DNA of 64,000 nt from Nitrospirota bacterium (GCA_016195565.1 JACPZK010000005.1:42151-106150), one strand, 5' to 3'. Positions 1 through 8,100 are shown, numbered from the stretch's first letter. The notes: generated by a model from the letters alone, not told the origin. Made by a program: numbers and translations.

Positions 1-1950
1 GGCTTTGCCGGAACATCGAGCGCCTACGGCATTTACGCATTGGGCGGAAGCGTTATTCAAACAACAAGCGGTAATATCACACTTACCGGCACAGGCGGCG
101 CGGGAACAGGCACTAACCGCGGCGTTTATCTCTCCGGCGCAAACACAAAGGTAACATCCGCAACCGGCGCAATCTCCATTACCGGAACCGGCGCAGGCTT
201 AGGCGCGGGCAATTACGGCATACTCATAGATAACGGCGCAGCCGTAACTTCCACCGGCTCCGCCAACATCACCCTTGACGGCAGAGGCGCTGGAGCGGCG
301 CAAGGCATATACACTGCTGGTCTCAACAACACCATCGGCGGCGCGACCTCCACTGGCAATATCACCCTCATCGCAAGGACGGCAACCGGCGCGGACAGCA
401 TCTTCCTTTCCGGCCTGACCATACAAGGCACGGGTAATCTTTTGCTTGAGCCGCTCAATCCAGCAACCACCATCGGCCTCGCAGGCGGCGCAGGCACATT
501 CAACCTTTCCGCCGCCGAACTGGGCTATATCCAGAACGGCTTTGCAAACATTACCATTGGCAGGGCGAACGGCACAGGAGCGATAAAGACCGGCGCATGG
601 ACAGTTCCGGCATCGGCAAATCTTACGCTGCAAAATCCCGGCGCATCAAGCGGCGGCATAGCCATAAACGGCGCGCTGACATTGGGTGCAGGAAAGAACC
701 TGACCCTCAACACCACCGGCGCGGTAACCCAGACAGCGGCAATCACCGCAGCGGGACTTGAACTCCTCGGCACAGGCGGCACATACACCTTAACCAACAC
801 CGGCAATGCCATCGCCACCCTTGCGGGAAATACCGGCAGTGTGAGCTACTCGCAAGCAGGCGGATTGACCATCGGCGCGGTAAATCTCACATCAGGACTG
901 ACCGCCTCAAATACAATCCTTGTTCAAACCACAGGTGCAGCCGCAGACATCACCCTGAATAACGCGGCAACCGCCAACGGAACCGGCGACGCCCTTGTGC
1001 TTGCTGCGGCAAGAAACTTCATCAACAATGCCGGCGCAACTCCGCTGAATGCGCCCAATGGAAGATTTCTTGTATATTCCACAGACCCTGCGGCAAACAC
1101 CTTCGGCGCATTCACCTCGCCGGGCAATTATTTCAACTGTGTTTATGGAACATGCACACCTTCCGCATCTCTCGGCAGCAGAATGGTTTACAGCATTACG
1201 CCGACCTTGACCGTTACCGCGGATGCGCAGACGCGGCTCTACGGAGACCCGAATCCGGCATTGACCTATGCAACAAGCGGACTTATTGCAGGCGACACAG
1301 CGGCAACGGCGCTCGCAGGCAGCCTTTCAACCGCTGCAACACAGACAAGTAATGTTGGGACATACACCATTACGCAGGGAACGTTGCTTGGTAGTCTCGG
1401 CTACAATATCACCTACATCGGCAATAACCTGACAGTAACCCAACGGCCTATTATAAACACGGACGCAGGCACTATAGATAGGGAGGTCATTCTGCCGGCA
1501 GGTACGATATTCGTAGTTGCCCCTCCGCCGCAGGAAAGTTTTGTTAAACTTGCATTCAATACAGCCGTAACACTAAGCGACAGTAACGCATTATTCGGCA
1601 GCGCGCTGGTGAACACTCCCGATGTATTCACCTACACCGAACCCAAAGAGGTAGTAATACAGATTGAAGTCCTTGTTGATACAACCAGTACATTTACTTT
1701 CTCCATACCCAAAGAGGTGGTCATACAGGCTGCCGGAAGCGAAAGCGACGCCACAACAGCGAAGGCAACGACCACTGACGGCAATCCTTTACCTTCGTGG
1801 CTGAGTTTTAATCCTAAGACGCAGACCTTTACAGCGGTAAATGCGCCTGCGGGGTCACTGCCTATGAAAGTGACTGTGCATTACACCGGCGCTGCGGGAA
1901 ACGGTTCAGTTGTAGTGACCATAATATGGAAGGGCGCAGCCGTGAAATAA
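1..1950 (+). CDS. Secreted repeat-rich adhesin, 3' part (MBG-type)
   Basis: The frame is open from base 1, so the gene starts outside the window; 649 codons are seen. The first 370 or so residues are Gly/Thr/Ala/Asn-rich beta-helix-like repeats of the filamentous haemagglutinin kind (recurring ITLTGTGGAG-like segments). Around bases 1195-1445 lies an MBG/YDG-like module (LTVTADAQTRLYGDPNPAL ... NLTVTQ), a domain common in large bacterial surface proteins. The C-terminus has two copies of PKEVVIQ and an Ig/cadherin-like tail (LPSWLSFNPKTQTF). By family it is probably exported by two-partner secretion and works at the cell surface; no transporter gene is visible. It is richer in GC and alanine than its neighbours, which accounts for long antisense ORFs opposite it. 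Function beyond adhesion or surface structure cannot be read. Confidence 0.75.
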   Translation, partial: GFAGTSSAYGIYALGGSVIQTTSGNITLTGTGGAGTGTNRGVYLSGANTKVTSATGAISITGTGAGLGAGNYGILIDNGAAVTSTGSANITLDGRGAGAAQGIYTAGLNNTIGGATSTGNITLIARTATGADSIFLSGLTIQGTGNLLLEPLNPATTIGLAGGAGTFNLSAAELGYIQNGFANITIGRANGTGAIKTGAWTVPASANLTLQNPGASSGGIAINGALTLGAGKNLTLNTTGAVTQTAAITAAGLELLGTGGTYTLTNTGNAIATLAGNTGSVSYSQAGGLTIGAVNLTSGLTASNTILVQTTGAAADITLNNAATANGTGDALVLAAARNFINNAGATPLNAPNGRFLVYSTDPAANTFGAFTSPGNYFNCVYGTCTPSASLGSRMVYSITPTLTVTADAQTRLYGDPNPALTYATSGLIAGDTAATALAGSLSTAATQTSNVGTYTITQGTLLGSLGYNITYIGNNLTVTQRPIINTDAGTIDREVILPAGTIFVVAPPPQESFVKLAFNTAVTLSDSNALFGSALVNTPDVFTYTEPKEVVIQIEVLVDTTSTFTFSIPKEVVIQAAGSESDATTAKATTTDGNPLPSWLSFNPKTQTFTAVNAPAGSLPMKVTVHYTGAAGNGSVVVTIIWKGAAVK

Positions 1951-1975
1951 GACCCGAACAAAACACTCTCATACT

Positions 1976-2107
1976 GAGCCTGTCTAAAAAATACTGATTT
2001 GTCACCCTGAATTTATTTCAGGGTCTTATAACTCATTGATTTCATTAGATACTGAAACAAGTTCAGCATGACATAATGCACTGTTTTATGAGTTTTTAGA
2101 CAAGCTC
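1976..2107. repeat. MITE-like element with 15-bp terminal inverted repeats
   Basis: GAGCCTGTCTAAAAA at 1976-1990 is matched in inverse by TTTTTAGACAAGCTC at 2093-2107 with one mismatch. Inside sits a second palindromic unit (2000-2073, TGTCACCCTGAA ... TTCAGCATGACA). There is no coding capacity. The exact 15-mer of the left end occurs again, inverted, at 24818-24832. This is either a non-autonomous mobile element or a dispersed intergenic repeat. It fills most of the gap between the adhesin and the holA remnant. Confidence 0.6.
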
Positions 2108-2138
2108 TACTTGCCCCCTTTAGCCAAAAGGCGGCGTC

Positions 2139-2231
2139 TTATTTTCCCATAGCGCTTAATTTGACTTGACAGTCTTGGGCAGGCGAAGTCAGTCCTTTGT
2201 CTATTTCCTGCAAAAAGGTTTTAATGCTCAT
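2139..2231 (-). pseudogene. holA: Probable holA (DNA polymerase III delta) 5' remnant
   Basis: A 30-codon frame starts with ATG directly after the lptE stop (TAAATG junction, 2234-2229). It begins MSIKTFLQEIDKGLTSPA, which resembles the N-terminus of DNA polymerase III delta subunits, and holA commonly follows lptE behind leuS. After SPA the similarity ends, and a stop codon is reached 12 residues later. I infer a holA gene cut by a rearrangement near 2175, its remainder replaced by repeat and adhesin DNA. The match is short and from memory, so it could instead be a chance leader ORF. Confidence 0.4.
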
Positions 2232-2840
2232 TTATATGCCATATACTATTCCGGCCCGTATCTCAGAAGCCAGGTTTCTCATGGCAGTTTCCGCTGCCTG
2301 CTCCTTTGCCGCAACTATGTTTTCTATATTGCCTGAACCTGAAAAAGATACAGTAAAAACCCCGCTATTTCTTAGCTCTTTGACCTTTCCATCGGGGAAA
2401 GTAAGAAAGAACCTGGCTTTTATAATCACCTGGTATTCGGATGCTACTCCTTCTTTTTCTGAAAGAGGTTTAAGGCTGAAATCATTTATTGTGCCGCTTA
2501 TTACATGCCCTGCACTCTTTGAAATCATTATCCCGTTTCTTATGAGTTCATCAGCAAGCGCTTTCTGAAATTTATCTTCTAATTTCGGTTCAAATGTTTT
2601 GTTTTCAATCCTGCCTATTTTGACAGAGGTAAAGGGCAGCGTGTCTCTGCCCTGTAATGTATAACCGCAGCCGGAAAGAGTGAACAGTAAGATGAGCCCA
2701 GTAGCCCAGCAGCCCAGTAGAACAGCAGTTAAATAAAAAGTCTTGGTAGTTGTATCTTCCTGCTGCTCTATTGCTCTACTGCTCTGTTGCTCTGTTGACC
2801 CCTTCACTTTTAACTTTGAATTTTTAATTTTTATTTTCAT
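2232..2840 (-). CDS. lptE: LPS-assembly lipoprotein LptE
   Basis: 202 residues. A hydrophobic signal segment ends in the lipobox LSGC (about residues 55-58) and is followed by GYTLQGRDTLPF, typical of LptE (LptE/RlpB, formerly DUF3107-like). LptE plugs the LptD barrel and helps insert lipopolysaccharide into the outer membrane. The gene overlaps the leuS stop by 4 bases (ATGA), so it is translated from the leuS mRNA. The N-terminus is odd: before the signal segment lie about 35 residues made of short repeats (KIKNSKLKVK from a 7-base repeat, STEQQSSRAIEQQ from an 8-base repeat), and part of the hydrophobic core (VLLGCWATGL) is itself encoded by octamer copies of CTRCTGGG. No better start codon is visible. 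Confidence 0.8.
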   Translation of the reverse strand: MKIKIKNSKLKVKGSTEQQSSRAIEQQEDTTTKTFYLTAVLLGCWATGLILLFTLSGCGYTLQGRDTLPFTSVKIGRIENKTFEPKLEDKFQKALADELIRNGIMISKSAGHVISGTINDFSLKPLSEKEGVASEYQVIIKARFFLTFPDGKVKELRNSGVFTVSFSGSGNIENIVAAKEQAAETAMRNLASEIRAGIVYGI

Positions 2841-5422
2841 ATTACTATGTTAACAAGTTTGCCTTTAACAATAAAGACTTTTTTCAGCGCTTTCTTGCCG
2901 ATAATCTCTTGTATCTTCGGCTCATCAAGCGCTTTCTTTCTGACTTCATCGTCAGAGATCCCGGCAGGTATCATAATCTTTGCTTTTACTTTGCCGTTAA
3001 TCTGAATAACGAGTTCTATTTCCTCTTCTTTTGCGATGTGCTCATCCCATGAAGGCCATTTCTGTTCAAGTATGCCTTCTTTGTTGCCTATGGATTCCCA
3101 CAGTTCTTCTGAGATGTGCGGAGAAAATGGAGAGAGCAAAAGCATAAGCGTCTCAATGCTGAATCTGAATACTTCCCATTCTTCATCTTCCTTAGGCTCA
3201 AAAGCGCTTATATCATTCACAAGCTCCATAAGCGCTGCGATCGCTGTGTTGAAGTGGTATTCGCGCTCCATGTCGTTTGTGACCCGCTTTATGGTCTGAT
3301 GCGTCTTTCTTAGAAGGCTCATAGCTGATGGCTGATAGCTTGATAGCTCCTCAATTTTGAATTTTGAATTTTGAATTTTGAATTTATTTTTATACAAGAT
3401 TCCCCATATCCTGTTGAGGAATCTGTATGCGCCCTCAACTCCCTGATCAGACCATTCAAGGTCCCTTTCAGGCGGCGCTGCAAAAAGCGAAAAGAGCCTT
3501 GATGTGTCTGCACCGTATCTATTTATCAGGTGGTCAGGGTCAATGACATTTTTTTTGGATTTTGACATCTTCTCAACCCTTCCTCTCTCAACAGCTTTTC
3601 CGCACTTCACGCACTTCTCATCCTTAATATCTTCGGGTAAGAGCCAGCCATGCTCAGAACATTTCAATGTCTCCTTGCAGACCATTCCCTGCGTGAGAAG
3701 GTTTGTGAAAGGCTCCGGAGAGTTAATGATCCCAAGGTCTTTTATAACACGGGTAAAGAACCTTGAATAGAGGAGATGAAGCACTGCGTGTTCAACGCCG
3801 CCGACATACTGGTCAACAGGCATCCAGTAACTTATTGGGGATTGGGGATTGGGGGTTAGGGATTGGAAATTAATCTTTCCATTGTCAACGCAATATGCAA
3901 TGAAATACCATGATGAATCAACAAATGTGTCCATAGTATCAGTCTCGCGCCTTGCCTTGCCTTTGCACTCTGGGCAGCTTGTATTTACAAATTTTTCTGA
4001 CTCTGCAAGCGGTGACCCGCCTGTGCCTGTGAATTTCACATCCTCGGGAAGGATTACAGGGAGTTCGTCTTCAGGAACAGGAACAACACCGCATTTCTCA
4101 CAATAAATTATTGGTATTGGCGTTCCCCAGTATCTCTGCCTTGATATTCCCCAGTCACGGAGCTTGTAATTTATTACCCTTTTGCCTAATCCCTTTTTCT
4201 CTATGTGCTTTGCTATCTCTATTCTTGCAACATCACTTCTTAGTCTGCTGTATGAACTTGAGTCAACGAGAATGCCTTCATCCTCAAAAGCGGCATTGAG
4301 TTCGGAGTTTGAAGTTTGGAGTTCGGAGTTTTCAGGCATAATTACAATCTTAATCGGAAGTTCATACTTCTTTGCAAACTCAAAGTCGCGCTGGTCATGC
4401 GCAGGCACTGACATTATAGCTCCTGTGCCGTATTCCATCAGGACGAAGTTTGCTATGCAGATGGGAATCTTCTCATCATTCGCAGGATTGACTGCATAGT
4501 GTCCTGTGAAGAATCCAATCTTTTCATCTTCTTTGCCGTAGCGCTCTTTGACTTTTTTAAGCGCTTCTTTATCAGCAGCGAGTTTTTCTGATAACGGGTG
4601 TGTGGGTGCAAGGCATACAAATGTTGCGCCAAACAGCGTATCTGCCCTTGTAGTGAATATCCTGATTTTTTCATCCATTCCGTAAACTTTAAAATCAGCT
4701 TCAAGTCCCTCACTCTTTCCTATCCAGTTTTTTTGCATTAAGACAACTTTTTCAGGCCAGCCCTTAAGCTCGTCACATGCATTTAGAAGGTCTTCTGCAT
4801 AATGCGTAATACGGAAGAACCATTGCTCCAACTCTTTCTTGATTACGGCTGTATCGCATCTCCAGCATCCGCTGTCAATAACCTGCTCATTTGCAAGAAC
4901 AGTCATGCATGAAGGGCACCAGTTCACAAATGATGATTTCCTGTATGCCAGCCCTTTTTCATACATCTTCAGGAAAAACCACTGATTCCACTTATAGTAA
5001 TCAGGACTGCATGTCGTAACCTCTCTGTCCCAGTCATAGCTAAGCCCCAACTGATTGAGCTGTTTTTTCATATATGTGATGTTTTCGTATGTCCATTTTG
5101 CAGGATGGACACCCTCTTTTATCGCGGCGTTCTCAGCAGGCATTCCGAATGCATCCCATCCCATCGGATGTATTACATTGAATCCCCTCATTTTCTTGTA
5201 TCTTGCTATAACATCACCGATGGCATAGTTCCGCACATGGCCCATGTGTATTTTTCCTGAAGGGTAGGGGAACATCTCAAGGCAGTAAAATTTCTTTTTT
5301 GAAGAGTCCTGTTCTGTTTTAAAAATATTTCTCTCAGCCCAATACTTCTGCCACTTCAGCTCAACTTTTTGCGGGTCGTATCTTTCTTCCAAAGCAGTCT
5401 GTCTCCTTTTAATTTCAGGCAT
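2837..5422 (-). CDS. leuS: Leucyl-tRNA synthetase
   Basis: 861 residues, a normal length for bacterial LeuRS, which charges tRNA-Leu in the cytoplasm. The class I HIGH motif appears as PSGKIHMGHVRNYAIGD near residue 50, the editing domain lies in the middle, a Zn-like CxxC segment is present, and the KMSKS loop reads EKMSKSKKNVIDPD. Three stretches look inserted and repeat-derived: NSELQTSNSELN (bases about 4297-4333), SLTPNPQSPIS (about 3838-3870) and KFKIQNSKFKIEELSSYQPS (about 3315-3391). All fall between conserved blocks, so the enzyme is probably active. It is first in an operon with lptE. Confidence 0.97.
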   Translation of the reverse strand: MPEIKRRQTALEERYDPQKVELKWQKYWAERNIFKTEQDSSKKKFYCLEMFPYPSGKIHMGHVRNYAIGDVIARYKKMRGFNVIHPMGWDAFGMPAENAAIKEGVHPAKWTYENITYMKKQLNQLGLSYDWDREVTTCSPDYYKWNQWFFLKMYEKGLAYRKSSFVNWCPSCMTVLANEQVIDSGCWRCDTAVIKKELEQWFFRITHYAEDLLNACDELKGWPEKVVLMQKNWIGKSEGLEADFKVYGMDEKIRIFTTRADTLFGATFVCLAPTHPLSEKLAADKEALKKVKERYGKEDEKIGFFTGHYAVNPANDEKIPICIANFVLMEYGTGAIMSVPAHDQRDFEFAKKYELPIKIVIMPENSELQTSNSELNAAFEDEGILVDSSSYSRLRSDVARIEIAKHIEKKGLGKRVINYKLRDWGISRQRYWGTPIPIIYCEKCGVVPVPEDELPVILPEDVKFTGTGGSPLAESEKFVNTSCPECKGKARRETDTMDTFVDSSWYFIAYCVDNGKINFQSLTPNPQSPISYWMPVDQYVGGVEHAVLHLLYSRFFTRVIKDLGIINSPEPFTNLLTQGMVCKETLKCSEHGWLLPEDIKDEKCVKCGKAVERGRVEKMSKSKKNVIDPDHLINRYGADTSRLFSLFAAPPERDLEWSDQGVEGAYRFLNRIWGILYKNKFKIQNSKFKIEELSSYQPSAMSLLRKTHQTIKRVTNDMEREYHFNTAIAALMELVNDISAFEPKEDEEWEVFRFSIETLMLLLSPFSPHISEELWESIGNKEGILEQKWPSWDEHIAKEEEIELVIQINGKVKAKIMIPAGISDDEVRKKALDEPKIQEIIGKKALKKVFIVKGKLVNIVI
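3315..3391 (-). repeat. Heptamer and octamer repeats inside leuS
   Basis: On the coding strand the unit TTCAAAA is repeated about five times (3353-3391), followed downstream by octamers of the GCTATCAG kind (3315-3345). Neither unit length is a multiple of three, so the reading phase rotates, yet no stop arises. The 38 bases at 3354-3391 are identical to 27388-27425 inside dapF. The encoded peptide cycles through F-K-I-Q-N-S-K. Further heptamer tracts in the same gene lie near 3838-3870 (AATCCCC unit) and 4297-4333 (AACTCCG unit). Confidence 0.85.
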
Positions 5423-5512
5423 TTATTATAAATGTGCGAGAGGAAGAATGACAAGGGAGGAGAGCAGGAGCAATGAAAATTCTTAATAAAATCAGGAAAT
5501 TTCAAAAACTGC

Positions 5513-5541
5513 TTGACAGTCCATCATTTTTATAGTATCGT
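5513..5541 (+). promoter_or_regulatory. Sigma70-type promoter of the GbsR operon
   Basis: TTGACA at 5513-5518 is a perfect -35 box. It is followed by 17 bases and TATCGT at 5536-5541 (4 of 6 to the -10 consensus). The predicted start of transcription lies inside the palindrome at 5544-5561, a position suited to repression. Confidence 0.6.
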
Positions 5542-5543
5542 AT

Positions 5544-5561
5544 GTTTAGAAAGTTCTAAAC
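5544..5561. promoter_or_regulatory. Palindromic operator GTTTAGAA-AG-TTCTAAAC
   Basis: A perfect 8-bp inverted repeat with a 2-bp centre, just downstream of the -10 box. It is likely the binding site of the GbsR/MarR-family regulator encoded second in the operon (5948-6472), giving autoregulation. That assignment rests on position and symmetry only. Confidence 0.6.
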
Positions 5562-5583
5562 AAAAAGAATAAGGGAGGATTGC

Positions 5584-5937
5584 ATGACAGAGACATGCTA
5601 CTTCTTGACAGGGCTTTTGGTTTGTTCGGTTGTTACATTTAGCATAATAGCGGTTATGCACAAAAGTTTTTCGATTATGATGGTAGATCTTTGTGAAGGC
5701 GAGGCAAGGGCACGTTTCTGGACAGTGGCTGTTGAGGCATGGTTTTTTCTTTGGGGCATAAGCGCAGCATTGAAGTGGTGTCCCGAAGGGACTACTGACA
5801 GGCAGTTGTTTTTTGCAGCAATTAACCAGATTAAGAGCGGTTTGAACGGCACATCAAGTGCAATAGTAATGTTTTCAGTAGGACTGCTTGCTTTTGTCCT
5901 GATTAGGAAATTTAAAGGGCGTGAAGAAGAAGCTTAA
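5584..5937 (+). CDS. Small membrane protein of unknown function
   Basis: 117 residues with three hydrophobic segments (about 5-25, 48-66, 90-108). A strong ribosome site, GGGAGG, lies 5 bases before the ATG. I do not recognise the family. There is a cytosolic tail rich in charge (RKFKGREEEA). It is the first gene of a three-gene operon with a GbsR/MarR regulator and an atypical SDR enzyme, under its own promoter and palindromic operator. That context suggests a stress- or ligand-induced membrane function, but nothing in the sequence gives a mechanism. Confidence 0.7.
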   Translation: MTETCYFLTGLLVCSVVTFSIIAVMHKSFSIMMVDLCEGEARARFWTVAVEAWFFLWGISAALKWCPEGTTDRQLFFAAINQIKSGLNGTSSAIVMFSVGLLAFVLIRKFKGREEEA

Positions 5938-5947
5938 AGGAGGCAAT

Positions 5948-6472
5948 ATGAGCAATCAGTTTACAGATGTACGCGAAGGTTTGATGGAGGCTGTGGGGAG
6001 AATAACTTCTTTCTGGGGTTTCAGCAAGATAATGGGGCAGATGTACGGATTGCTGTATCTTTCTTCCAAGCCATTAACGCTGGATGAAATGTCAGAAAGC
6101 ATTTCTGTAAGTAAGGGCAATGTCAGCATAAACATAAGGGCTCTTGAGCGATGGAATATGGTTAAGCCTGTTTGGGTTAAAGGAGATAGAAAGGACTATT
6201 ATGAGGCTGAGACTGATTTCTGGAAGATTGTAAAGGGGGTATTGAGGGAAAGAGAAAAGAAGGAATTTGATCAGGCACTGGCATCTGTGAGCAGCATTTT
6301 GAAGAAATCGGAGGATATTCATAAGAGTTCAAAAAATGCCGAGACTGCATTCACAATAGAAAGACTTAAAAAACTTGAAGACTTCATTATGACAATAGAT
6401 AAGCTGGCAGGTGTTTTATTAACAATAGAAGACCTTAAAAGAAAATTTTTAGGTCTTTCTAAAAAGAAATAG
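5948..6472 (+). CDS. GbsR/MarR-family transcriptional regulator
   Basis: 174 residues. A winged helix lies at about residues 20-85 (LSSKPLTLDEMSESISVSKG followed by NVSINIRALERWNMVKPVW), and a helical, partly coiled-coil C-terminus probably dimerises. This is the layout of GbsR-type repressors, which in Bacillus control osmolyte genes. I chose the ATG at 5948, preceded by AAAGGAGG, over an upstream GTG in frame at 5921 that lies within the previous gene. The operon promoter carries an 18-bp palindrome that it probably binds. The ligand is unknown. Confidence 0.8.
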   Translation: MSNQFTDVREGLMEAVGRITSFWGFSKIMGQMYGLLYLSSKPLTLDEMSESISVSKGNVSINIRALERWNMVKPVWVKGDRKDYYEAETDFWKIVKGVLREREKKEFDQALASVSSILKKSEDIHKSSKNAETAFTIERLKKLEDFIMTIDKLAGVLLTIEDLKRKFLGLSKKK

Positions 6473-6481
6473 GAGGTCATT

Positions 6482-7423
6482 ATGAACTCTAAACAAATTC
6501 ATATAGTGACAGGAGCCTTTGGATTTTCAGGAAAATATATCGCCGGGCGCCTACTCGATGCAGGTTATGAGGTGCGGACGCTGACCAATTCTCCGCATCG
6601 TGAAAATCCCTTCGGAGGCGGAATAAAGGCTTACCCCTATAACTTTGATAATCCTAAAAAACTTATTGAATCATTACAAGGGGTTTCTGTTCTCTACAAC
6701 AACTACTGGGTAAGATTTAATTGTAGGGATTTTTCTTATGCAAAAGCTGTTGAAAATACATTGAAGCTTTTCGACGCGGCAAAGAAGGCTGGTATAAAAC
6801 GAATAGTCCACGTCAGCATAACAAATCCATCAGGAGATTCTCCCTTTGAATATTTCAGTGGGAAGGCAAAAATTGAAAAAGCGCTGATAGAATCTGGAAT
6901 CTCCTATGCCATTCTCAGACCGGCTGTTCTCTTTGGCAAAGAGGATATTTTGATAAACAACATTGCCTGGTTCTTAAGGCGATTTCCTGTATTCGGAGTT
7001 TTCGGCGACGGCAATTATCGCCTACAGCCGATTTATGTTGATGACCTTGCAAAGCTCGCAGTTGAACAGGGGCAGAAGACTGAAAATTGCGTTATTGATG
7101 CAATCGGGCCTGAAACATTTACGTATCGAGAGTTGATTGAGGAAATAGGTGATGCCATAGGAAAACGAAGACTTATTCTGTATATTCCACCTCCTCTGGG
7201 TTATCTTATAGGTTCAATCGTTGGTAAAATATTCGGCGATGTAACGATTACACGCGATGAGATAGACGGGCTAATGGCTGACCTCCTCTATACAAAGTCC
7301 CATCCAACAGGGAAGACAAGACTTAGTGACTGGGTAAACAAGAACGCATCCACACTCGGAATTCATTACAGCAGTGAACTTGCGAGAAGGAAGGATAGAG
7401 AGAAATCTTATGAGAAGTTGTAA
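6482..7423 (+). CDS. Atypical SDR / NAD(P)-dependent epimerase-like protein
   Basis: 313 residues. The N-terminal Rossmann motif reads TGAFGFSGKYIAGRLLDAGY (TGxxGxxG class). There is a YFSGKAKIEKAL segment in place of the usual YxxxK, and LRPAVLFGKEDIL follows, as in NmrA/NDUFA9-like atypical extended SDRs. These proteins bind NAD(P) and either act on quinone-, sugar- or lipid-linked substrates or serve as redox sensors. It is the last gene of the GbsR operon, 9 bases after the regulator. Substrate cannot be deduced. Confidence 0.8.
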   Translation: MNSKQIHIVTGAFGFSGKYIAGRLLDAGYEVRTLTNSPHRENPFGGGIKAYPYNFDNPKKLIESLQGVSVLYNNYWVRFNCRDFSYAKAVENTLKLFDAAKKAGIKRIVHVSITNPSGDSPFEYFSGKAKIEKALIESGISYAILRPAVLFGKEDILINNIAWFLRRFPVFGVFGDGNYRLQPIYVDDLAKLAVEQGQKTENCVIDAIGPETFTYRELIEEIGDAIGKRRLILYIPPPLGYLIGSIVGKIFGDVTITRDEIDGLMADLLYTKSHPTGKTRLSDWVNKNASTLGIHYSSELARRKDREKSYEKL

Positions 7424-7440
7424 ATAAGAGTGTAAAGAGA

Positions 7441-7854
7441 CTAAGCAACAATATATTTAAAATTAAGCACTTCGCTGATTAACTTAAAATCCTTCTCATT
7501 TTTTGTAATTAGGACTGCGCCTATGTCTCTGACAGAAATGGCTATGAGAATATCAGCAAGAAGGCTTTTGATTCTTAAGGGGTCGATTTTCTCATCAAGT
7601 CTCAGCTTTCGCATTATATCCCCTGCAACATACCATTGTCTTTCAGTTACAGAGATAACACTAAAATTATTCTTTATCTGCTCTATGAGTTTTTGTTCCT
7701 TTGGGTCGTATGCGCCCGAGAGAAGTTCCATCAGGACTACAGAACTGAATGTAATATGATAAACTCGGTTCAGGCTTATGAATGTGTCGTAAACAGTGCC
7801 TTTTCTGAAATGTTCTATGAGAAAGGAAGTATCAAAGACAGCCCTCTGCCTCAA
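7441..7854 (-). CDS. vapC: PIN-domain toxin (VapC-like)
   Basis: 137 residues. A PIN nuclease fold is indicated by FDTSFLIEHFRKG at the start (first acidic residue), VVLMELLSGA, and DILIAISVRDIGAVLITKNEKDF at the end (last acidic positions). VapC toxins cleave tRNA or rRNA with Mg2+ and are neutralised by the cognate antitoxin. It overlaps the upstream antitoxin gene by 4 bases, the usual arrangement. It is convergent with the SDR gene. Confidence 0.85.
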   Translation of the reverse strand: MRQRAVFDTSFLIEHFRKGTVYDTFISLNRVYHITFSSVVLMELLSGAYDPKEQKLIEQIKNNFSVISVTERQWYVAGDIMRKLRLDEKIDPLRIKSLLADILIAISVRDIGAVLITKNEKDFKLISEVLNFKYIVA

Positions 7855-8048
7855 TTAAGACCCTCGAATTTGAATTTCCCCTTTGTCTGCTCGATAAGCC
7901 TTCTCATCTTTTCCTGATATATGACATCAGAAAGAGCAGTTTCTACAGCTTCTGTCTCTGTCTTTGCCCCAAGTATTTTCTGGGCATCCTTGATTAAAGT
8001 TTCATTAAGCCTGAAATGTTTTGCCGTTTTTTTAATTACAGTCTGCAT
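7851..8048 (-). CDS. vapB: VapB-type antitoxin
   Basis: 65 residues from the ATG at 8048, which has GGAGG 7 bases upstream. Longer in-frame starts exist but lack a ribosome site and would run into the operator. A helical DNA-binding segment (LNETLIKDAQKILGAKTETE) resembles VapB/RHH antitoxins, and the basic C-terminus (EQTKGKFKFEGLN) would wrap the toxin. It is co-expressed with vapC and probably represses its own promoter at the twin palindromes upstream. Confidence 0.8.
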   Translation of the reverse strand: MQTVIKKTAKHFRLNETLIKDAQKILGAKTETEAVETALSDVIYQEKMRRLIEQTKGKFKFEGLN

Positions 8049-8066
8049 GTTAACCTCCATTCTTAC

Positions 8067-8100
8067 TTGTATATACAATTTAAGATATTGTAGCTACAAT
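8067..8100. promoter_or_regulatory. Twin palindromic operators of vapBC
   Basis: TTGTATATACAA (8067-8078) and ATTGTAGCTACAAT (8087-8100) are both perfect palindromes of the form TTGTA-NN-TACAA. Their centres are 21 bp apart, two helical turns, so two antitoxin dimers could sit on the same face. They start 19 bases upstream of the vapB start codon. Confidence 0.7.

Noticed and set aside
199..633. Long antisense ORF opposite the adhesin
   Set aside because: It arises from the GC- and alanine-rich repeats of the plus-strand gene; there is no ribosome site or recognisable protein.
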